From Bacillota bacterium (GTDB taxonomy: Bacteria > Bacillota > Clostridia > Oscillospirales > Acutalibacteraceae): 28,452 nucleotides of DNA. Of the stretch, positions 16,496 to 23,890 are shown one piece after another. Every line of letters starts with the position of its first letter. Within the stretch, counting starts at the first letter, position 1. The notes below the pieces were generated by a model that saw nothing but the letters and a program-made list of their open reading frames with translations, did no database searches and had not been told where the DNA came from. The DNA is taken from the NCBI GenBank assembly GCA_023460155.1, contig JAEWRF010000163.1, positions 1-28,452 on the forward strand, given 5' to 3'. A program made the position numbers and the translations under genes.

Positions 16496-18203
16496 ATCCG
16501 GCTTTTGCTTGGGAGTAGCTTAGTGCTACTCCCTTTCTCGTTCTTAAGCGTACATCCGCTTCCGGGATGCTTTCGCGCTCCGGCACGGTAAAAGCTCCGA
16601 TGCAGTTGTAAAAAATGGTGATGCGCTGAACAGTCTGCCCGCCGACCTTTTCGGCGTGATATACGTCGATGTGGTCGATCAATTCTGTCACCATCCGCTG
16701 TGAAAGCTCCTGTGCGTCGGTATACCGGCGAATGGTTTCCAAGAAATTATCGGCGGTCATAAGTTGCCCGCCTGTTTTTCGTAGCACCGATTTGAGCGCC
16801 TTGACTTTGGCGGCGTTCTCTCCCTGCTCCTGTTCGTACTTCTTGGACATTTTGGCAAACCGCTCGTCGTTGATCTTCCCCGATACGTTGTCCTCGTATA
16901 ACCGTTCAAAAAGTGTGTCCAATTCCTTATCCCGCGCCAGCAGACTGTCAAGCTCCTTTTGCTTTAGCGACCGTTCACATGCCGCCGTCTTTGCCGAATG
17001 TCCGATAATCTCTTTTACGAAATCATCTTCATACTCGTCGGCAAACTGTGTGAGGCGGCGTATTTCTTGCAAAACCACCTGTTCCAGAAAATCCAGCCGA
17101 ATATAGTGGGTAGATGTGCATCTCCGATATCCGGTGTTATGGTTACAGCAGCTAAAAAACTTGATGTCATGGTTTCCCTGATTAAAGTGGTAGTTGAGAT
17201 TGCCGCCGCATTCAGGACATTTTAATAATCCAGAGAAAATGCTCCGTTCACCGCTGACCGTCGGTTTTTTCCGGCGGGTGCCACGGCGTAAATTCTGAAC
17301 CTTCTCCCATGTTTCACGGTCAATAACGGCTTCGTTAGTGTTTAGAAACACAACACGGTTTTCTTCATCGTTGGCAATGCGCTTTTTCAACTTGTACGAC
17401 TTTGAATACGTCTTGAAGTTAATCACGTCGCCGCAATACTCCTGTAGGGTCAGAATTTTTCTTATTGTGGTATGACCCCACTGTGTGGTCAAAACGGAGC
17501 TTTTCGTCCCGCCGCGACTGATTCCTTTGCTTTGCCAATAGGACGTGGGATTGAGTACGCCATCCTGTGCGAGTGCGGTAGCGGTTTCAGAAAGGCCATA
17601 TCCGTCAAGTGCCATCTGATAGATACGGCGAACGACAACGGCAGCTTCCTCGTCCACAATCCAGCGTTTCACATTATCCGGGTCTTTCATATATCCATAA
17701 GGCGGGGGCGAAAGCGGAACGCCGGAATTACCTTTGAGCTTATTTACGATTCGACGCTTTTTGGAAATATCCTTCGCATACCACTCGTTCATGATGTTGC
17801 GGAACGGGGTAAATTCGTTGTCGCCCTCGTTGCTGTCCACGCCGTCCGAAACGGCAATCAGCCGTACATCATGGGCAGGGAAAAATTCTTCGGTGTAGTA
17901 GCCGACCTTCAAGTAATCGCGTCCAAGACGAGACAGGTCTTTTACAAGAACAGCCGATATAAAGCCTGCCTCAATTGCTTTTATCATCTGCTGAAAGCCG
18001 GGGCGATCAAGGGTCGTCCCACTGATCCCGTCGTCTACGAAAACCTGAATATCCTCGTATCCTTTTTCCTTTGCCACTTTTTTTAGTATAGCTTTTTGGT
18101 TCGTAATGCTGTTGGATTCGCAATCAAGATTATCGTCACGACTCAAACGGCAGTACAGGGCGGCGGTATCCATATTGTGTTTTTTATTGTTTGACTGTTT
18201 CAA
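16494..18203 (-). CDS. Large serine recombinase (TndX/TnpX-like)
   Basis: 569 residues from a TTG start at 18203, chosen because AAGGAGG lies 5 bp upstream; a downstream ATG (18173) has no such site. The resolvase domain (about 14-160) has the nucleophile Ser21 in ALYCRLSRDDN, then 'VDDGISGTTLDRPGFQ' and the conserved VLVKDLSRLGRDYL. The recombinase domain follows ('PPPYGYMKDPDNVKRWIVD'). A zinc ribbon with CPECGGNL and a later Cys pair comes next, then a charged coiled-coil region and a C-terminal domain. These enzymes excise and insert conjugative or mobilizable transposons between short recombination sites. Its stop codon lies in the T-run of the tRNA-Leu terminator, as expected for a recombinase at the element end. 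TnpW is encoded 41 bp upstream. Confidence 0.93.
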   Translation of the reverse strand: MKQSNNKKHNMDTAALYCRLSRDDNLDCESNSITNQKAILKKVAKEKGYEDIQVFVDDGISGTTLDRPGFQQMIKAIEAGFISAVLVKDLSRLGRDYLKVGYYTEEFFPAHDVRLIAVSDGVDSNEGDNEFTPFRNIMNEWYAKDISKKRRIVNKLKGNSGVPLSPPPYGYMKDPDNVKRWIVDEEAAVVVRRIYQMALDGYGLSETATALAQDGVLNPTSYWQSKGISRGGTKSSVLTTQWGHTTIRKILTLQEYCGDVINFKTYSKSYKLKKRIANDEENRVVFLNTNEAVIDRETWEKVQNLRRGTRRKKPTVSGERSIFSGLLKCPECGGNLNYHFNQGNHDIKFFSCCNHNTGYRRCTSTHYIRLDFLEQVVLQEIRRLTQFADEYEDDFVKEIIGHSAKTAACERSLKQKELDSLLARDKELDTLFERLYEDNVSGKINDERFAKMSKKYEQEQGENAAKVKALKSVLRKTGGQLMTADNFLETIRRYTDAQELSQRMVTELIDHIDVYHAEKVGGQTVQRITIFYNCIGAFTVPERESIPEADVRLRTRKGVALSYSQAKAG

Positions 18204-18244
18204 GACAGCCTCCTTTCCGGCAGTCAAACAAGCAGTATTTACAC

Positions 18245-18436
18245 TTATAGTATACTGCTTACGCCCGCCCGTGTTAAGGATGTCGAAGTCGCACAAACCT
18301 GTTCCGTATCAGCCTTCATAAGCCTTAACAGAATCTCCGCGATTGTCTCGCCCCGGTCTTTATATACCGGCGTCACAACAAAGTTGATTTTATTGACCTG
18401 ATAAGTATATTGCTCTGCTTTTATTTCTTCCGGCAT
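18245..18436 (-). CDS. tnpW: TnpW-family transposon-encoded protein
   Basis: 63 residues beginning MPEEIKAEQYTYQVNKIN, with 'VVTPVYKDRGETIAEILLRLM' as the conserved core (core named here by its YKDRGETIAEILL part). This matches the TnpW family first named in Tn4451. The role is unknown but it travels with large serine recombinases. The ATG at 18436 has AAGGAGA 6-7 bp upstream; a longer open frame begins five codons earlier without support. It precedes the recombinase by 41 bp, most likely in the same transcript. Confidence 0.85.
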   Translation of the reverse strand: MPEEIKAEQYTYQVNKINFVVTPVYKDRGETIAEILLRLMKADTEQVCATSTSLTRAGVSSIL

Positions 18437-18503
18437 ATTTTCTCCTTCCATAACAATAAAGTTGATTTTTTAAGCTTCCCGTGTCTTGTGGGGAAACACC
18501 AAA

Positions 18504-18529
18504 GGGCAGCACCAGTCAAGGTGCTGCCC
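18504..18529 (-). other. Strong hairpin upstream of tnpW, possible terminator or attenuator
   Basis: Perfect 10-bp arms GGGCAGCACC and GGTGCTGCCC surround the hexanucleotide AGTCAA. Read on the minus strand it is followed by TTTGGTGTTT, a weak U-rich tract. It sits between palindrome copy A and tnpW and could attenuate transcription into tnpW and the recombinase gene. Confidence 0.5.
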
Positions 18530-18545
18530 TCTAATCTTGCTCCAC

Positions 18546-18570
18546 ACTTCGGGTCAACTTGGCCCGAAGT
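18546..18570. repeat. 25-bp palindrome, copy A
   Basis: ACTTCGGGTCAA, central C, TTGGCCCGAAGT. One position departs from perfect symmetry (T at position 9). It lies between the XRE gene region and tnpW. Confidence 0.9.
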
Positions 18571-19053
18571 CAAAGCTCCGTTCATCAACAAAAGGAACAA
18601 ACGCATCGGGAAGTTTTGGATGTCGCAAGACAGAGAGACCCGACGCGGTGTTCCTAATATGATATTGCGAACAGATAACCCGGACGGGCGGCGGCTTGTC
18701 CGCCCCATAGGAATTTCACCTTTCCCCATTCTGATGGCAAAGCGTCCTCATTGCCTGCGACGGCTCACGGCCTGAATGGCCGCTTCACGCTCGGACTGTG
18801 ACTGAACGCAAGTATCCGGGTTTGTGTGCTTGATCCGGCGAGGCCAAGTCCCGTCCCGCCTGCGGCATGGGCCTTGTCGCTCTCTCCATCCTCTGGCGAT
18901 GGATGTCATGGCGAGCCTGTCACTCGGCACACGTACCCTTCGTATCCGGGTATCTTTTTATTCAGCTTTCAAAGTACAAACGAGGAAAAAGTATCCTCTA
19001 CTTATTAGGACGGAAAAAGGCGTTTTGCGGCCTCTCTCTCCCAACTAATTTGC
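18571..19053. other. Gene-poor stretch of the element
   Basis: I see no gene I would defend here. Short open frames exist on both strands. The minus-strand ones (for example 18748-18930, Arg-rich, ending SEREAAIQAVSRRRQ) have no convincing ribosome site and could be the remnant of a gene. There is a GGGCGG/CCGCCC inverted repeat near 18687-18706. It may be a long leader for the tnpW-recombinase transcript. Confidence 0.4.
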
Positions 19054-19088
19054 AAAAAAATATCCCGCAGCTTTTTTGAACTGCGGGA
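19054..19088 (-). terminator. Intrinsic terminator of the XRE regulator gene
   Basis: On the minus strand, TCCCGCAG and CTGCGGGA are followed by TA and seven T residues. It lies 19 bp after the gene stop. Confidence 0.88.
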
Positions 19089-19107
19089 CACCCTTTATAT
19101 CGGCAAG

Positions 19108-19350
19108 TTATTCAATTTCCGGTGAAAGATTTCGGAATAAGTCGCAATCATAAAAATCTACGATGCATAAATCCAGCCCGTCACATAGCTTCTTGACCGT
19201 GACCGCGCTCACGTCCCGACGCTCCGCTTGTAACATGCTGTATACGGTCGAGGGCGTGACGCCAGCTAATCGCGCAAGCTGCGTATAGGATATGCCACGC
19301 TCTGTGGATAATTGCCGGAAGCGTTCCGCAATCGCGTCCTTTATCTTCAA
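19108..19350 (-). CDS. XRE-family helix-turn-helix regulator
   Basis: 80 residues, nearly all of it a Cro/CI-type HTH: ISYTQLARLAGVTPSTVYSML contains the turn and recognition helix, followed by 'VSAVTVKKLCDGLDLCIVDFYD'. The start is a TTG at 19350; a stop codon lies six codons upstream in frame and no ATG is available, and AAAGGA sits about 10 bp before the TTG. Such small XRE proteins repress excision or transfer functions of integrative elements. Upstream, two abutting 14-bp inverted repeats beside a TATAAT box suggest autoregulation. It has its own terminator, so it is a single-gene unit between the sigma-like gene and tnpW. Confidence 0.88.
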   Translation of the reverse strand: MKIKDAIAERFRQLSTERGISYTQLARLAGVTPSTVYSMLQAERRDVSAVTVKKLCDGLDLCIVDFYDCDLFRNLSPEIE

Positions 19351-19396
19351 GCCCTCACCGTCCTTTCAATAATTTCAAGATAAGCATAACAATTCA

Positions 19397-19429
19397 TACG
19401 CAATAACGTATACGCACTTGCGTATTATA
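19397..19429 (-). promoter_or_regulatory. Tandem operators and -10 box upstream of the XRE gene
   Basis: TACGCAATAACGTA (19397-19410) abuts TACGCACTTGCGTA (19411-19424). Each is an inverted repeat with TACG/CGTA ends. A minus-strand TATAAT (19429-19424) overlaps the second by one base; the matching -35 region is weak. This arrangement suits repression by the XRE protein encoded downstream. Confidence 0.6.
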
Positions 19430-19462
19430 TGCTTTTCTGCTAAACTGATTCTGAAAGGAAAC

Positions 19463-19484
19463 GGCCCCGTCCAACGACGGGGCC
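19463..19484 (-). terminator. Hairpin terminator after the sigma-like gene
   Basis: GGCCCCGTC and GACGGGGCC surround a 4-nt loop, 16 bp after the stop of the sigma-like gene. The following minus-strand tract GTTTCCTTT is only moderately U-rich. Confidence 0.65.
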
Positions 19485-19499
19485 GCCCTGAAAAAACTG

Positions 19500-19916
19500 T
19501 TATTCGGTGAGATATTTTTGCAGTTGGATTAAGGCATGTTTGATGGAACGGCCTACAGCGCCGCGATTAACACCTTCTAATTCAGCAATCTGCCGGTGCG
19601 TCAGGTTGTCCACAAAATGCAAAAGCAGCCTCCGACGCTGCACTTCGGGAAGTTTGCCGATAGCCGTATAAAGCTGCCGGTAACTTTCCATTTTCATTAC
19701 GAGATCGGCGGTGTCTGCCTGTGGATCATTCATAGCCGCGTCGGTCAAACCGTCTATGAAATCCATGTAATCCAGATGTCGCCTGTCTTGCCGCCTTTGA
19801 GAACGGATTTGCCGATCGGACTGTTCCAGCAGTTCTTTGACCGGGGTTGAAACCTCAACATAAACCCTGTTCCCATTGGCGGTTTTGTATGTGATCGTTA
19901 CAAGAGACTTTTCCAT
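19500..19916 (-). CDS. Sigma-70 region 4-like regulator of the mobile element
   Basis: 138 residues. The N-terminal part has the element-specific pattern 'VYVEVSTPVKELLEQSDRQ' and a run of Arg and His residues (SQRRQDRRHLDYMDF). The C-terminal about 55 residues are a sigma-70 region 4 HTH: LTHRQIAELEGVNRGAVGRS. It resembles the sigma-like regulators (Tn916 Orf7-type role) that turn on transfer or recombination genes in Firmicutes elements. The ATG at 19916 has GGAGGT 7 bp upstream; a start seven codons earlier overlaps the ribosome site and is less likely. A long leader with several terminators and palindrome copy B lies upstream, so its expression is probably controlled by attenuation. Confidence 0.85.
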   Translation of the reverse strand: MEKSLVTITYKTANGNRVYVEVSTPVKELLEQSDRQIRSQRRQDRRHLDYMDFIDGLTDAAMNDPQADTADLVMKMESYRQLYTAIGKLPEVQRRRLLLHFVDNLTHRQIAELEGVNRGAVGRSIKHALIQLQKYLTE

Positions 19917-20017
19917 TATGTTACCTCCGTTCATTTTGGCCTTTGGCTGATGGTTAATGAACGGAAAATGGAGGGGAACGGCAGCGGTAAAGAATATGGC
20001 GCACAGGCCCGGCGCGG

Positions 20018-20042
20018 ACTTCGGGCCAACTTGGCCCGAAGT
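20018..20042. repeat. 25-bp palindrome, copy B (perfectly symmetric)
   Basis: ACTTCGGGCCAA, central C, TTGGCCCGAAGT. Perfect 12-1-12 palindrome about 100 bp upstream of the sigma-like gene start. Confidence 0.92.
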
Positions 20043-20077
20043 GGTACGGCTTATCCCGTGATTTCGCAAGAGTGAAC

Positions 20078-20114
20078 AAAAAAACACCTATACGGGAAAA
20101 CTCCCGCAAGGTGT
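20078..20114 (-). terminator. Intrinsic terminator in the sigma-gene leader
   Basis: On the minus strand, ACACCT...CGGGA and TCCCG...AGGTGT form a two-part stem (both arms symmetric), followed by a run of seven T residues (20084-20078). It would end transcripts arriving from the cargo side before copy B and the sigma-like gene. Confidence 0.8.
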
Positions 20115-20189
20115 CAATTAGCAAGTGAGCGCAGTATTCGCCCACGTTATTTACGCATTTTTTGAAATTATAAAGGATTAGGCTGTCAG

Positions 20190-20255
20190 CTAAGCCAAGC
20201 CGTTACATCGAAGCAACGGCTCCTCCCATAAAAAAAGCAGCGGTTTTGGGTACAT
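20190..20255 (-). CDS. Possible 21-residue leader peptide
   Basis: An ATG at 20255 has a perfect AGGAGG 5 bp upstream (20266-20261 region), and the frame runs 21 codons to a TAG: it begins MYPKPLLFLWEEP and ends CNGLA. Its ribosome site lies in the loop, and its start in the arm, of the terminator at 20230-20279. Translation would therefore compete with hairpin formation. This is what a leader peptide of an attenuator looks like, but such a short frame can arise by chance. Confidence 0.35.
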   Translation of the reverse strand: MYPKPLLFLWEEPLLRCNGLA

Positions 20256-20279
20256 AATAGCCTCCTGTACCAAAGCCGC
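20230..20279 (-). terminator. Intrinsic terminator/attenuator in the leader, with ribosome site in its loop
   Basis: On the minus strand, GCGGCTTTGGTACA and TGTACCCAAAACCGC pair with one bulge and one mismatch. TGC and seven T residues follow. The loop carries AGGAGG. Confidence 0.8.
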
Positions 20280-20323
20280 CATTATCGTAAATGAAATACA
20301 TTCTGAAAACTTTACAAAAGAAG

Positions 20324-20414
20324 AAACGACGACTTTGAATAGAGCATCAAAACCGTCGTTTACGTTTATATATATTTAGGACGCCTTACTGTCCGACCAT
20401 CAAAACGACGGTTT
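20324..20414 (-). other. Three-segment mutually exclusive pairing (attenuator-like)
   Basis: Read on the minus strand: segment 1 AAACCGTCGTTT (20414-20403), segment 2 AAACGACGGTTT (20361-20350) and segment 3 CGTCGTTT (20331-20324). Segment 2 is the exact reverse complement of segment 1 over 12 bp, and its AAACGACG part also pairs perfectly with segment 3 over 8 bp. Both stems cannot form at once. A terminator follows about 45 bp later. Confidence 0.55.
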
Positions 20415-20474
20415 CTAGTTTTGGAATGGATGCAGGATAACTACGGTAGCAATATTTCAATTTTTTATGACATC

Positions 20475-20541
20475 ATTATAAATTTGTAATAATGAAGAAC
20501 ATATAGAAGTCCCTTGCTTTTACCTTGCAGTTTTGAAAGAT
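20475..20541 (-). promoter_or_regulatory. Second copy of the transporter-operon operator, with a TATAAT box
   Basis: ACCTTGC-AGTTTT-GAAAGAT (20522-20541) matches 16 of 20 positions of the symmetric operator at 23947-23966. The similarity extends to 33 of 41 positions over the flanks. Read on the minus strand a perfect TATAAT (20480-20475) lies 41 bp beyond, with no recognisable -35, as in activator-dependent promoters. It faces the sigma-like gene. Confidence 0.5.
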
Positions 20542-20557
20542 TAGTTTTTACAAAGCA

Positions 20558-20593
20558 ATGCACCCGTAACCATACCCAAGGTCACGGGTGCAT
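20558..20593 (-). terminator. Hairpin after the ABC permease gene
   Basis: Arms ATGCACCCGT and ACGGGTGCAT lie 27 bp after the permease stop. The following minus-strand tract TTGCTTTG is only weakly U-rich, so termination may be partial. Confidence 0.6.
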
Positions 20594-20619
20594 CTTATCT
20601 GAAAGAATCTTCTTGTGGA

Positions 20620-22695
20620 TCAAATCATATTTAGAGTATCCCTTTTCATGGTGATGTAAGTGACAAGCCCATATATGCAATAAACCGCTAGAAAGAAAAC
20701 AATTGTTATTGATACCGTTGAAAAAGTGAGTGCATGTATGGAGCTAATACCCGGGACATCAAACGAAGCCGTAAAAAGAGTCTGCGCAACAGCAGCAACT
20801 AAGCCGCAGCCTAAAAGGGCCGCCGGAACAACGGGGAGAGCATAATATAGTAAGACATGTTTTCTAAGCGTATGAAGTAATGCCGAATTTTCCATGCCCA
20901 AGGTTTTCAGCATGCCATAATGAAAAGTGTTCTTATCCTTTTCGCTTAACAACTGCACCGCCAGTATGACCATCCCAATGATACAGACGATCAAAGCCAG
21001 ATAGAAAAGGGGCAATATCAGAACAATGCTTTGGTTGGTTGACTGCATGGTATATTTTCCGCCGATATAGTCGTTATCATCATCCAACAGTTTTGTCATA
21101 TATCCGTCGGAACCGGATTTTGCTATGTTCGACGAAAGAACTTGCAGCGAAGGAAATTTGTCTTTCAGACTGTTAAGGTATCCTTTTGCGAGACCACCTT
21201 TCACATTGGCAACATAAAGGCTGTACGCCACTTTAAAAGACGTTACCGCGTTGTCCGGCACAACCAAAATAAATTCCTGACCGTTTCCATAACCGCCATA
21301 TTGTGAAAAGGTATCTGTATAGACCCCAGCGCAGGAAAGGCTTTTTCCTTCCACAGCAAATGTACTTCCATCGGAAATGTAGTTTTTGTAGCTGCTTTTC
21401 AAGTAAGGCATACAATGGACAATAAATTGATTCTCATCCATGTTTACTTTCTCAAGGCCCAGCATTTTACGCAACTCGCAATAATCGCTATATTTTATAT
21501 AAGTATCGTATCTGTTCTCGCTCATTAAATAACTTTCCGGTGAACCGGATTTTCCAACCTTTAAGAAATAGTCGGACAACGCTTTATCCCGGATGCTCAT
21601 AAAAGTTTTACTGGTTCCTGTATAGATGCTGTAGGTATAGCTGGATTCAATCGGGGCAGTTTTTGACACATACCCGCTATATTGAGGGAAGTTATCATTT
21701 TCGCCTTTATGCAGGATACTGATGTCAAACGCCTGCAATGATGCCAATTTATTTGTGGCTTGATAAAAAGAAGTTCCGATTCCTACGCATGCGATTGACA
21801 GCGTAAGCAAAACGGCGATAGAGCCTAACGCTATGCTTGCATTGCCAATTTTAGAAGTGAGTAGCCGATAGAGAAACAAATGCGTATTTCTGAATTTCCA
21901 ATGTTCGTTGCTGTCGAGTACTTTATGAAGAAAAGAGGGCAAACCCATAAATAAGCCAAGCTGACACAATACTGCCAGAAGCAAGCCCAAAAACAAATCT
22001 GAAATGTGGCCAGACGGCAAGGTGAAAAGCCATATGCCTGCCACACCGCACAGCAACGCGGCACAAAAGATAATAACGCCTACAAGCGGATTACGAATCA
22101 GCATTTTTTCATTGCGATTTTCATAGTGAAGCAATTCAATGAGCCGCATCTTTTTGAGCTTGCGCCTGCTGCTGAAAAGCCCGACAAGGTAAATCAGGCA
22201 GAAGTACAGCAAGGTAAGGCCCACGGCCTGAATAGAAAAAATCAGTGATAAGGAATAATGGCTTCCAAACATGTTGACGATAATTGCCTCTAATAGGTTG
22301 GCAATCAGTGTTCCAAGTACACAGCCGACAACAAAGGCCGCAAGCCCAATGATGCCGTTTTCCATCCAAAACATTTTGGTGATCTGCTTTTTATTAATTC
22401 CCAAGATCATATAGGTGCTTAATTCCTGACTGCGCTTTCTCAACATAAAATTCATCATGTAGCCGACGAACCAGCCTAAGATGAACACAATGATAATCGA
22501 AAACAACACGATCATAGTACCGAGTTTATTATCCCCGGTTTGCGACATGACTTCGGCAAGCTCTTTTGCAACGTCCGAAAAAATCAGCGCATTAAAGCCG
22601 TACATTAATGCGACGGCTCCGATCATGGAAATAAAGTAGAGCAAATATTGGCTTGCCTGACGTTTTGCATTTCGGATTGACAGTGTTCTCAGCAT
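20620..22695 (-). CDS. BceB-type ABC transporter permease (FtsX-like)
   Basis: 691 residues with about ten membrane segments: one near 16-36, three between 50 and 180, further pairs near 200-310, a large extracytoplasmic domain at roughly 320-540, and three segments at the C-terminus (about 560-690). This is the BceB/VraG layout of peptide-antibiotic transporters. In that family the permease and the two-component system form a sensing complex and the transporter frees cell-wall precursors or removes the peptide. The ATG at 22695 has GGGAGG 9 bp upstream within the ATPase gene and the two genes overlap by 7 bp. It is the last gene of the cargo operon. Substrate cannot be told from sequence; bacitracin- or nisin-like peptides are usual. 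Confidence 0.88.
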   Translation of the reverse strand: MLRTLSIRNAKRQASQYLLYFISMIGAVALMYGFNALIFSDVAKELAEVMSQTGDNKLGTMIVLFSIIIVFILGWFVGYMMNFMLRKRSQELSTYMILGINKKQITKMFWMENGIIGLAAFVVGCVLGTLIANLLEAIIVNMFGSHYSLSLIFSIQAVGLTLLYFCLIYLVGLFSSRRKLKKMRLIELLHYENRNEKMLIRNPLVGVIIFCAALLCGVAGIWLFTLPSGHISDLFLGLLLAVLCQLGLFMGLPSFLHKVLDSNEHWKFRNTHLFLYRLLTSKIGNASIALGSIAVLLTLSIACVGIGTSFYQATNKLASLQAFDISILHKGENDNFPQYSGYVSKTAPIESSYTYSIYTGTSKTFMSIRDKALSDYFLKVGKSGSPESYLMSENRYDTYIKYSDYCELRKMLGLEKVNMDENQFIVHCMPYLKSSYKNYISDGSTFAVEGKSLSCAGVYTDTFSQYGGYGNGQEFILVVPDNAVTSFKVAYSLYVANVKGGLAKGYLNSLKDKFPSLQVLSSNIAKSGSDGYMTKLLDDDNDYIGGKYTMQSTNQSIVLILPLFYLALIVCIIGMVILAVQLLSEKDKNTFHYGMLKTLGMENSALLHTLRKHVLLYYALPVVPAALLGCGLVAAVAQTLFTASFDVPGISSIHALTFSTVSITIVFFLAVYCIYGLVTYITMKRDTLNMI

Positions 22696-23444
22696 TCTCG
22701 ATTTCCTCCCATCAGAGACAGAACATCAAGAATTTCATGATAAAATGCGGTATTTGATTTTTCGCCCTTCCTGATTTCGTTGAAGATCCTTCCGTCTTTC
22801 AAAAACAGAATCCGTCCGGCATAGCTGGCGCAGAGTGCATCGTGCGTAACGAGAAGTATTGTTGAGCCGAGTGAATGATTCAGTTGTTCCAGCAGCTCCA
22901 TCATATTTTTAGATGATTTCGAATCCAAAGCCCCCGTAGGCTCGTCTGCCACAATGAGTTTCGGGTTTGTTACAATTGCCCTTGCGGCAGCGCAGCGTTG
23001 CTTTTGGCCCCCGGATACTTCATACGGGAATTTTGAAAGAATGTCCTGTATGTGCAGACGTTCGGCTATATCCGCAACCCGTTTGGTTGTTTCATCCGGG
23101 CTCAACTCCTTGATCGTAAGAGGTAGGGCAATATTCTCTTTGATGGTAAGCGTATCAAGCAGATTGGAATCCTGAAAAATAAACCCCAAATGATCCCGAC
23201 GGAAAGCGGAGACACGGTTTTCCGGCAATTCTGTAATATCAGCGTTTTCAAGAAAGATATTTCCCGCGCTGACGGTATCAATCGTCGAAATGCAATGAAG
23301 CAGGGTAGTCTTACCGGAGCCGGACGGCCCCATAATGCTGATAAATTCACTTTGCTCCACTTGAAAACTTATGTCGTCCAAGGCTTTTGTCAGGTTATTG
23401 CTGTTCCCATAATATTTCTCGATATTTTTCACTTCTAAAAGCAT
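22689..23444 (-). CDS. BceA-type ABC transporter ATP-binding protein
   Basis: 251 residues. Walker A is GPSGSGKT (39-46), the signature is VSGGQKQR, Walker B is LIVADEPTGALDSKSS, and the H-loop is in LLVTHDALCA. This is the MacB/BceA subfamily, which powers FtsX-like permeases. The start has AGGGGGTGAT upstream and lies 6 bp after the stop of the small anchored protein. It overlaps the permease gene by 7 bp, so the pair is coupled. The AT-richer composition compared with the chromosome fits transfer. Confidence 0.93.
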   Translation of the reverse strand: MLLEVKNIEKYYGNSNNLTKALDDISFQVEQSEFISIMGPSGSGKTTLLHCISTIDTVSAGNIFLENADITELPENRVSAFRRDHLGFIFQDSNLLDTLTIKENIALPLTIKELSPDETTKRVADIAERLHIQDILSKFPYEVSGGQKQRCAAARAIVTNPKLIVADEPTGALDSKSSKNMMELLEQLNHSLGSTILLVTHDALCASYAGRILFLKDGRIFNEIRKGEKSNTAFYHEILDVLSLMGGNREC

Positions 23445-23450
23445 AAATCA

Positions 23451-23855
23451 TCACCCCCTATTACTCAGTGAATCGGTCATCTTTCCATCCGCAATCGTTA
23501 CCGTTTTGTCTGCAAAAACGAAAGCGTAAGTACATGACCTGTTAATGGTGACGGTAGGCAAGGACGCAAAGAAAGCTTTTTTCACGCTTCCTTTGTAGGT
23601 AATTGCCTGATGTTCGTTTCCATGTCCGTCACGGCTGGTTTTGCTCTCCGAATCCAACTGAACTGCATTGAAATTTTCAGGAGCATGAAATTTCACTTCG
23701 GTGACAATTCCGTCGGTTTCAACAAAGTCGGCATACTCCGACTTCAATGAAATTACGACTGCGCCTTGGTTCAATAGGACTGCCGCTGCTATTCCTGAAA
23801 GCAGCAGCAGAATTACCACCACTGAGACAACCAGCTTTTTATGGATGTGCTTCAT
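23451..23855 (-). CDS. Unknown membrane-anchored extracytoplasmic protein of the transporter operon
   Basis: 134 residues from the ATG at 23855, which has AGGGGG 8-9 bp upstream. A basic N-terminus (KHIHKK) and one hydrophobic segment (about 8-30) are followed by a polar domain of about 100 residues, probably beta-rich, with a single Cys. There is no lipobox, so it is either anchored by the helix or cleaved. I do not recognise the family. Its place between the sensor kinase and the ATPase gene, 6 bp from the latter, and after the likely operator-promoter, suggests it works outside the membrane with the transporter, for example as a sensing or resistance accessory. That role is inference. Confidence 0.75.
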   Translation of the reverse strand: MKHIHKKLVVSVVVILLLLSGIAAAVLLNQGAVVISLKSEYADFVETDGIVTEVKFHAPENFNAVQLDSESKTSRDGHGNEHQAITYKGSVKKAFFASLPTVTINRSCTYAFVFADKTVTIADGKMTDSLSNRG

Positions 23856-23890
23856 TGTATAACCCCCTATACGATTTTGGTTAATGCCTG

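Larger units (their letters stand above)
19917..20619 (-). other. Long regulatory leader between the ABC permease and the sigma-like gene
   Basis: No ordinary gene in 700 bp. In the direction of transcription (minus) it holds a hairpin after the permease gene, a copy of the response-regulator-like operator, three segments able to pair in mutually exclusive ways, a terminator with a ribosome site in its loop, a small hairpin (AGCCGTT/AACGGCT, 20198-20221), a second terminator, and palindrome copy B. These are listed separately. The order is that of a stress-responsive attenuator in front of the sigma-like regulator. Confidence 0.6.

Noticed and set aside
18421..18708. Minus-strand open frame of about 95 codons starting MGRTSRRPSG, overlapping palindrome copy A and the tnpW start
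   Set aside because: It runs through the strong hairpin and the palindrome and covers the tnpW ribosome site; composition is not gene-like. Structure-rich noncoding DNA explains it better.
19954..20145. Minus-strand frame of 63 codons in the sigma-gene leader
   Set aside because: It spans an intrinsic terminator and palindrome copy B and has no ribosome site.
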